Shown here piece after piece: positions 59,314 through 64,000 of a stretch of DNA of 64,000 nt. Where the stretch lies: positions 186,001 to 250,000 of the forward strand of contig NZ_JAHVJZ010000001.1 of the NCBI RefSeq assembly GCF_019801015.1. The letters are read 5' to 3'. Positions within the stretch are counted from its first letter, which is position 1. Every line of letters starts with the position of its first letter. This DNA comes from Marinobacter nauticus (lineage in GTDB: Bacteria; Pseudomonadota; Gammaproteobacteria; Enterobacterales; Shewanellaceae). The translations under genes and the position numbers were made by a program. The notes beneath the pieces are model-generated. The model searched no databases, was not told the origin of the DNA, and was given only the letters and a program-made list of their open reading frames with translations.

Positions 59314-59339
59314 ACGCCGCCCACTGGGCGGCGTTTTTT
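59314..59339 (+). terminator. Intrinsic terminator of the ToxR-like gene
   Basis: ACGCCGCCC/GGGCGGCGT with loop ACT is followed by TTTTTT. Its T-run merges with the left end of the repeat element, exactly as at 42434. Confidence 0.92.
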
Positions 59340-59681
59340 GTTGTCATCCCTAAACCACCTCCTCTGGAGGTGGTGATCGCTTGCTCTGGGCTTTGCCCGA
59401 AGAGTACTGCTAAGAGACGAAACGGATTGAAAGCCGGTGCACAAAAAAGGAGAGGCATGCACCAGACCCTCACGGCGTAAGCCGTCCACATGCGCCGACT
59501 CGCAGCGCCGGAGGCAAAGGGGAGTCCAGAGGGGCGAAGCCCTTCTGGCGGCCGCCGGGCCGTCCCGGCAAAGGAGGTGAGTGGAGCACTATCCGTTCAT
59601 GCCTTTGGCAACCCCGAGAACTAAGCAGCCCCCTTAAAGGGGGCCGAGTCAAAGCCACCTGCTATGCCGGTGGTTTTTTAC
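59334..59681. mobile_element. Structured non-coding mobile element, short copy
   Basis: This 348-base copy matches 42434-42986 apart from a clean 205-base deletion between the CGC(A/T)GCGCCG boxes and about five substitutions. The left hairpin here is CCACCTCC-TCT-GGAGGTGG, and the right hairpin has one mismatch (GCCGGTGG). It lies on the T-run of the terminator after the ToxR-like gene and upstream, on the opposite side, of the CcmG-like gene. From 59682 to 59811 nothing further was recognised. Confidence 0.72.
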
Positions 59682-59811
59682 TGGCGTGATTGCTAACGGG
59701 CACCGCAGTGTGAAAACGGCTGAGTGTGTGGCTTTGACGCACAACATCGTGCGAGCCCCGGATTGCTGGCAATGCGCCGGGGAAAAACGCGGGGTGCCCT
59801 AAAGCGGGCAT

Positions 59812-59835
59812 AAAAAACGCCCCCAATCGGGGGCG
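59812..59835 (-). terminator. Intrinsic terminator of the haem-lyase operon
   Basis: Minus-strand stem CGCCCCC/GGGGGCG with loop GATT is followed by TTTTTT, 20 bases after the CcmG-like stop codon. Confidence 0.92.
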
Positions 59836-59854
59836 TCGATGTCGCGGCCTGTGC

Positions 59855-60451
59855 TCAGCCTTTTTGCGGCACCTGGTACTTGTCGATGAACTTCTCCAGG
59901 TAGGGGATGACGCCTTTGGCTTCCCAGTCGAGGTAGCCCCGGACAAAGCCCACCAGGTGGCCTTCACCGTCAAACAGGTAAGTGGCCGGCACTACGTTGA
60001 CCGGCACCGTATTGCTGATGGTGTGCTCCGGGTCGTAGAGGGTGTTGAGCTCAGGCAGCTCCAGCTTGGCCAACAGGGCTTGCACATCGGCGGGGAGGTC
60101 GCCCTCCTGGTCGATATTGAGCGGCACTACGGTCAGTCCCTTACCGGCAAAGTGCTGGCGCAGCCCTTCCATTTCGGGCAGCTCTTTCCGACAGGGGCCG
60201 CACCAGGTGGCCCACAGATTTAACAGCACCACCTGGCCACGATATTGAGACAGGCTGACCGGCTCACCGGCACTGTTGTTGAAGCTCAGCTCCGGCACGC
60301 TGCGCGCCTGGGTGAACTCGATAAGGCGAGACAGCACCATCGGCTTCTGGATCGACTCACCGGTGTTGTAGGCCTTCTCCAGGTGAGAGGTGGCGTGGGC
60401 GGGCAGACTCAGAGTCAAAGCCAGTCCCAGTGCAAGGGCAGAAAAGCGCAT
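59855..60451 (-). CDS. CcmG/DsbE-like thioredoxin of the sir haem-lyase set
   Basis: The 198-residue protein has a signal peptide ending PAHA, a spacer of about 30 residues, and a thioredoxin domain with WATWCGPCRKELPEM (C84 and C87) and the cis-proline loop VVPATYLFDGEGHLVGFVRG. CcmG-type proteins keep apocytochrome cysteines reduced for haem attachment in the periplasm. It is the last gene of a three-gene operon, 3 bases after the CcmH-like gene. The operon is divergent from the sirA-like cytochrome, so it probably serves that protein. Confidence 0.88.
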   Translation of the reverse strand: MRFSALALGLALTLSLPAHATSHLEKAYNTGESIQKPMVLSRLIEFTQARSVPELSFNNSAGEPVSLSQYRGQVVLLNLWATWCGPCRKELPEMEGLRQHFAGKGLTVVPLNIDQEGDLPADVQALLAKLELPELNTLYDPEHTISNTVPVNVVPATYLFDGEGHLVGFVRGYLDWEAKGVIPYLEKFIDKYQVPQKG

Positions 60452-60454
60452 GGT

Positions 60455-60832
60455 TTACTCCGATTTTGATGGGCGGCGGGCGTGGATAAGCAGCCCGGCC
60501 GCAAGCAGACAAAACAGCCCCACCGGGCCAAACCAAAGCAACCAGGTGTTGGCTTCGAGGGCAGGGCGGTAGCGGATCTGGGGACCATAGCGGGATTCCA
60601 GTTCCGCGATGATGGTGGCCTTATCCGCGCCTTCCAGTACCCGCTCAGCGATGCGGGCTTTCAGCTCAAAGGCGATGGGGGCCTGCGATTCCTGAACCGT
60701 CAGGTTGACGGACGCCGGGCAGCGCAACTCAGAGGCGATCGCCTCGTAAAGATGGCGCTGGTTTGAGTTCAGCGGGCTGGCTGACAGCACCGAGCTGCAC
60801 AGCGTCAGAATCAGCAACAGAACAATCCGCAT
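60455..60832 (-). CDS. CcmH/NrfF-like haem-lyase subunit lacking the second redox cysteine
   Basis: The 125-residue protein has a signal peptide, then a CcmH/NrfF domain (QRHLYEAIASELRCPASVNLTVQESQAPIAFELKARIAERVLEGADKATIIAELESRYGPQIRY) and one C-terminal membrane helix (TWLLWFGPVGLFCLLAAGLLI). The family motif L-R-C-x-x-C reads L-R-C38-P-A-S41, so only the first cysteine remains. The protein should still position apocytochrome for the CcmF-like partner, but cannot form the normal intramolecular disulfide. It lies 2 bases after the ccmF-like gene. Confidence 0.87.
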   Translation of the reverse strand: MRIVLLLILTLCSSVLSASPLNSNQRHLYEAIASELRCPASVNLTVQESQAPIAFELKARIAERVLEGADKATIIAELESRYGPQIRYRPALEANTWLLWFGPVGLFCLLAAGLLIHARRPSKSE

Positions 60833-60834
60833 GG

Positions 60835-62706
60835 CTAGGCCTCCTCACGGCGGGCGGGCCACAGGCACAGCAGGCCGCCCAGCATCATCAGCGTTGCGCT
60901 CAGCCACAGGCCGTTGATGCCCGGTTTGTAGCTGATCCGCATCAGGTATTCACCCTGTTCCAGCTCTGGCCCCATCGACAGGTACAGGTCACCCAGCGGG
61001 CGACGGTACAGAGCGGATTCGGTCAGTTCGGTCATGTCGTCCATATAGGTGCGACGCTGAGGCAGCAGCGTGGTGAGTTTGTTGCCTTCGCGGTCTTCAA
61101 CCCGCATCCGCGCCTGAGTGGCAATAAAGCCGCGACCCTTGACCGACTCCGTGGCTTCATACACCACGGCGTGGTCCGCCACGATGCGGCCGGTGCCCGG
61201 ACCCATACGAACCATGGCGTTGCTCTCGTAGTTGGAGACCGCGGTGGCTCCCAGCATGGCGATCACCAGGCCAAAGTGGGCCAGCCACATGCCAGCCTGA
61301 CGTGGCTCGAGCAGGCGGGCAGGGGCCTGAATGGCCCGCACCAGCAGCGTGAACAGCAGCGCCAGCGCGGTATAGAGCGCTGGGCCAACCCAGTGCCATT
61401 GGTCGGTGGGCCAGACGTACAGGACCAGGCCGGTTGCCACGCCACTGCTGACCAGTACCGCCGCCGGCAGCCATGCGCCTTTACCGTGCAACAGCGCCAT
61501 TGCGGCCAGCAATGCGCAGAGACAGGTTATGGGAACGAAAAGGCTGTTGAAGTAGGGCGGGCCTACGGAGATGGCACCCAGATCCAGCATTTTGAACAGA
61601 ATCGGATAACAGGTGCCCAGCAGCACGGCAAACGACGCGACCAGGGTCAACAAGGCGCCCAGAAGGGTCAGGCCACAGCGGCCGGATACCGGCGCTTTGC
61701 GGCTGTCAGGCACCCCCCGCCAGGCGAGAACCGCCAGTGCCGGGCCTACCGTCACCAGAATAAGGCTGAGAATGGCAAAGCCCCGGCTGGGATCGGAGGC
61801 AAAGGCGTGGACGGAGTCGATGACGCCGGACCGCACCAAAAAGGTCCCCACCAAAGCCAGGGCATAGCCCAGAATGCAGAGCACCAGGCAACTGGCTGTC
61901 AGCGCCTGATGGCGGCGATTCAGATAGAGCAAGTGAAGCAGGGCGGTGGCCACCAGCCAGGGGATAAAGGAGGCGTTCTCCACCGGGTCCCAGAACCACC
62001 ACCCGCCCCAGCCCAGTTCGTGATAGGCCCACCATGAGCCAAAGGCGTTGCCCCCGGTCAGCACCACCCAGGTCAGTAGGGTCCAGTGGCGCAGCCATCG
62101 GGCCAGCTGCGGGCTGAACTGGCGCCGCCACAGGGCGGCCATGGCGCCGGCAAACAGCACCGTGAAGCCGATGTAACCCAGAAAGATCATCGGGGGGTGA
62201 AGAATCAGGCCAATGTCCTGCAACAGCGGGTTGAGATCACGGCCCTCGGCAGGCACATCGGGCAGGAAGCGGGCAAAGGGGTTGGAGGTCAGCAGAATCA
62301 CCAGGTTGAAGCCGGCGTTGACGCCCGCCAACAGTGTGACCACTGTGCGCTGAAACGCGGGCTCCAGTCCATTGCGAAAGGTGACGCAGGCCAGCGCCAC
62401 CGTGATCCCCGCTGCCCAGAACAGGAACGACCCTTCATGGCCTCCCCACAGCGCGGCAATTTTATAGGGCCAGGCCAGAGAGCTGTTGGAGTTGTTGGCC
62501 ACATACGCGACGGAGAAGTCGTTGGTGAGAAAGCTGATGGCTAAAGTCAGGACCGCCAACAGCGTCAGACTGAGCATTAATGCCACGCTGGTGCGTTGCA
62601 TCTGCCATCGATAGAGCGAATAGCGTTGAAGCAATGGCAGACACAATATAAGCAGTGACAAAACCGTTGCGACAATAAAAGCAAAGTGACCAATTTCCGG
62701 GATCAC
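60835..62706 (-). CDS. CcmF/NrfE-like cytochrome c haem lyase
   Basis: The 623-residue integral membrane protein has about 14-15 helices and the haem-handling WWD motif (ELGWGGWWFWDPVENASFIPWLVATALLH), with conserved flanks AALWGGHEGSFLFWA, RDLNPLLQDIGLILHPPMIFLGYIGF and the periplasmic domain near the C-terminus. It is the catalytic part of haem ligation to c-type cytochromes. The start is GTG 62706 with GAGGTGAATT upstream. As a first operon gene divergent from sirA, it is the dedicated lyase candidate, parallel to NrfE for nitrite reductase. Confidence 0.92.
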   Translation of the reverse strand: MIPEIGHFAFIVATVLSLLILCLPLLQRYSLYRWQMQRTSVALMLSLTLLAVLTLAISFLTNDFSVAYVANNSNSSLAWPYKIAALWGGHEGSFLFWAAGITVALACVTFRNGLEPAFQRTVVTLLAGVNAGFNLVILLTSNPFARFLPDVPAEGRDLNPLLQDIGLILHPPMIFLGYIGFTVLFAGAMAALWRRQFSPQLARWLRHWTLLTWVVLTGGNAFGSWWAYHELGWGGWWFWDPVENASFIPWLVATALLHLLYLNRRHQALTASCLVLCILGYALALVGTFLVRSGVIDSVHAFASDPSRGFAILSLILVTVGPALAVLAWRGVPDSRKAPVSGRCGLTLLGALLTLVASFAVLLGTCYPILFKMLDLGAISVGPPYFNSLFVPITCLCALLAAMALLHGKGAWLPAAVLVSSGVATGLVLYVWPTDQWHWVGPALYTALALLFTLLVRAIQAPARLLEPRQAGMWLAHFGLVIAMLGATAVSNYESNAMVRMGPGTGRIVADHAVVYEATESVKGRGFIATQARMRVEDREGNKLTTLLPQRRTYMDDMTELTESALYRRPLGDLYLSMGPELEQGEYLMRISYKPGINGLWLSATLMMLGGLLCLWPARREEA

Positions 62707-63215
62707 AATTCACCTCATTACGTCTGGGTGAGCATGAAGGAATAATGAAAGACAAATCGACTTGCCCTCATTAGCTCGACGTACTTTATCACTGCTGCGA
62801 ACTCTCAAAACCTGCTCGCTTATTAAAGTGTGAGCCGACTCGACATAAATAAACGGCGCAAAACGTCGCCAAAAAGAGAAAGATTTTCTCTGTCGGTGTA
62901 TATCGTCATTTGACAACAGGGTGGGGAGACAAAACTGGCAACAATCATACTTTTTCAGATCTCAAAGCGGCGATGTTTTGTGCTAAAAAGATCTCACTGA
63001 TAGGTATTTAACGTGTTGTTTTTAAAGGCTAATGGTTCGGATTTGGGGAGGCGGGGCGCTATCAGCGCTCAATGGAAAATAAAATGTGAACTCACCCGGT
63101 TTTTAACAACCTTTCCAGTGCTTCAATGCAGTCACCTTCTCGAGGCGAGCCATGGGAACCGTAGAACTAATACGGGGCAACGCCCGGGAGGGATAAAAGA
63201 AATTAGGAGATGTTG
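62707..63215. promoter_or_regulatory. Divergent promoter region between haem-lyase operon and sirA-like gene
   Basis: These 509 bases hold both promoters. An inverted repeat AGAGAAA/TTTCTCT lies at 62875-62891. A weak CRP-like half palindrome (TGTGA at 62829 with a poor second half) is present. No good FNR box was found. The sirA-like gene has an AGGAG Shine-Dalgarno at 63205-63209. No gene is evident in the region. Confidence 0.5.
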
Positions 63216-64000
63216 ATGAAAACCTGGAAACTCCGGGCGACAGTTGTAGCCATGATTGCTGGCACCAGCGTAGCTGCCTACGCTGCTGATGCTGCAAAAG
63301 GCCCCAACCCGAAAATGTCGCCGCAAGCTCAAATGATTATGGGCAACCCTGACGGCACCCTTGAAGAAAAAGGTGTTCGTACTCTGCACGATTATATCGT
63401 TCAGGAGAAAGAGTTGTTTGAGTTCCTGTTTGAGAATCACCCGATTTTCAAAACCTACGGTCCGGAAGGCCGTATGCTGGGTACTCCGCACATCAGTGAC
63501 CGTGGTGAAGAATACCTGCACACCGGTAACTCCGAGAAATACTCCGCCGAGAAAGGCCGTCCGACCGCGGTTCAGTACCGCCTGGGTTCCAAATCCATCC
63601 TGGACTACCCGAACAAGTTTGTCGGTCCTGAGAAATGTGGTGAGTGTCACGCGGTTCAGTACGAGAAGTGGAAGCGCTCTCGTCACGCCAACACCATCCG
63701 TTTCCCGGATGAAGTGGTAGAAGCGCCGAACGGTGACTTCCACGCGGGCATGTACGGCTCCAAGGCCTCCATTCTGCCGATGGGGATCACGCCGGACGCC
63801 ATCTACGGTGTTATCGGTACTCCGCGTACCAAGTACGGCTTTATCGACTCCTACCTGGTTCGTGGTACCTACCACGTTAAAGACGGTCTGTTGAAAGACG
63901 GCACCGGTACCCTGATCGCTGGTGGTAACCAGTTCTCCCGTAACTGGGCTGAGTTCCTCACCCCGGAAATGGTGAAGAAGATCAACAAAGCCATCCCGGA
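63216..64000 (+). CDS. sirA: Multihaem cytochrome c, SirA/MccA sulfite reductase type, 3' partial
   Basis: The first 261 residues are visible. A signal peptide ([24 protein letters not shown]) directs export. A stretch typical of the octahaem SirA/MccA family follows ([48 protein letters not shown]), and the first haem site is C141-G-E-C144-H145 in [18 protein letters not shown]. Later haem sites, including the family's unusual wide-spaced CX15CH site, lie beyond the window. SirA reduces sulfite to sulfide in the periplasm during anaerobic respiration. ATG 63216 is 6 bases from AGGAG. The identity is supported by the adjacent dedicated haem-lyase operon. Confidence 0.8.
   Translation, partial: MKTWKLRATVVAMIAGTSVAAYAADAAKGPNPKMSPQAQMIMGNPDGTLEEKGVRTLHDYIVQEKELFEFLFENHPIFKTYGPEGRMLGTPHISDRGEEYLHTGNSEKYSAEKGRPTAVQYRLGSKSILDYPNKFVGPEKCGECHAVQYEKWKRSRHANTIRFPDEVVEAPNGDFHAGMYGSKASILPMGITPDAIYGVIGTPRTKYGFIDSYLVRGTYHVKDGLLKDGTGTLIAGGNQFSRNWAEFLTPEMVKKINKAIP

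Noticed and set aside
62829-62845. CRP-like site upstream of the haem-lyase operon and sirA-like gene
   Set aside because: Only TGTGA matches well. The second half (TCGAC) misses key bases of TCACA, so the site is weaker than chance would readily supply in 500 bases.

Overview
This window comes from a GC-rich gammaproteobacterium, most likely of the Shewanella/Ferrimonas lineage. That placement is an inference. It rests on a multihaem cytochrome of the SirA/MccA sulfite reductase type at the right edge with a dedicated haem-lyase set beside it, on acetyl-CoA synthetase paired divergently with a CrbS/CbrA-type symporter-kinase, on a RimK-neighbourhood-type retropepsin, and on an MksBEF-like condensin. 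No rRNA, tRNA or CRISPR array was seen.

Layout. 1-6.8 kb: housekeeping genes (MalY/PatB lyase fragment, YecM, YfcE, retropepsin-like protein, cold-shock protein, RlmI, CmoM, a small membrane protein). 6.9-12.4 kb: three overlapping genes for an SMC-type complex. 12.7-16.8 kb: MepM-like peptidase, a Gfo/Idh/MocA oxidoreductase with a small monooxygenase, and a divergent LysR regulator. 16.9-20.5 kb: an AT-richer accessory island with one intact RAYT-type HUH transposase gene, several decayed copies of its ends, at least 14 copies of a 16-bp end motif in two opposite orientations, and two orphan small exported-protein genes lying between 'right' and 'left' ends. 20.5-24.4 kb: a hypothetical protein, small membrane proteins, a drug/metabolite exporter and a GNAT acetyltransferase. 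24.5-30.1 kb: acs and its divergent sensor kinase. 30.1-36 kb: a 15-repeat Ig-like lipoprotein coupled to an OmpA-like protein, and a DUF805 membrane protein. 36.2-42.4 kb: a CzcCBA-type heavy-metal efflux operon headed by a small His-rich exported protein. 42.4-43 kb and 59.3-59.7 kb: two copies of a structured non-coding mobile element, each placed directly on the T-tract of an intrinsic terminator. 43-47.6 kb: an AT-richer four-gene phosphorelay operon (Hpt, REC-EAL, OmpR-type regulator, hybrid kinase). 48-59.3 kb: hydrolase, pirin with LysR, an asparagine-synthase-like protein, topoisomerase III, SixA-like phosphatase, PdxY, an EEP-family nuclease/phosphatase, and a ToxR-like membrane regulator. 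59.8-64 kb: CcmG-, CcmH- and CcmF-like haem-lyase genes divergent from the sirA-like cytochrome, which runs off the window.

The most unusual signals are four. First, the RAYT island, in which inverted end motifs bracket orphan genes. Second, the terminator-associated structured element, with a possible minimal third copy at 6.9 kb. Third, two tandem homologous sRNA-like units with their own terminators between topB and sixA on the minus strand. Fourth, a CcmH-like haem-lyase subunit whose CxxC motif has lost its second cysteine. All functional statements are from reading sequence and motifs; no database search was run.
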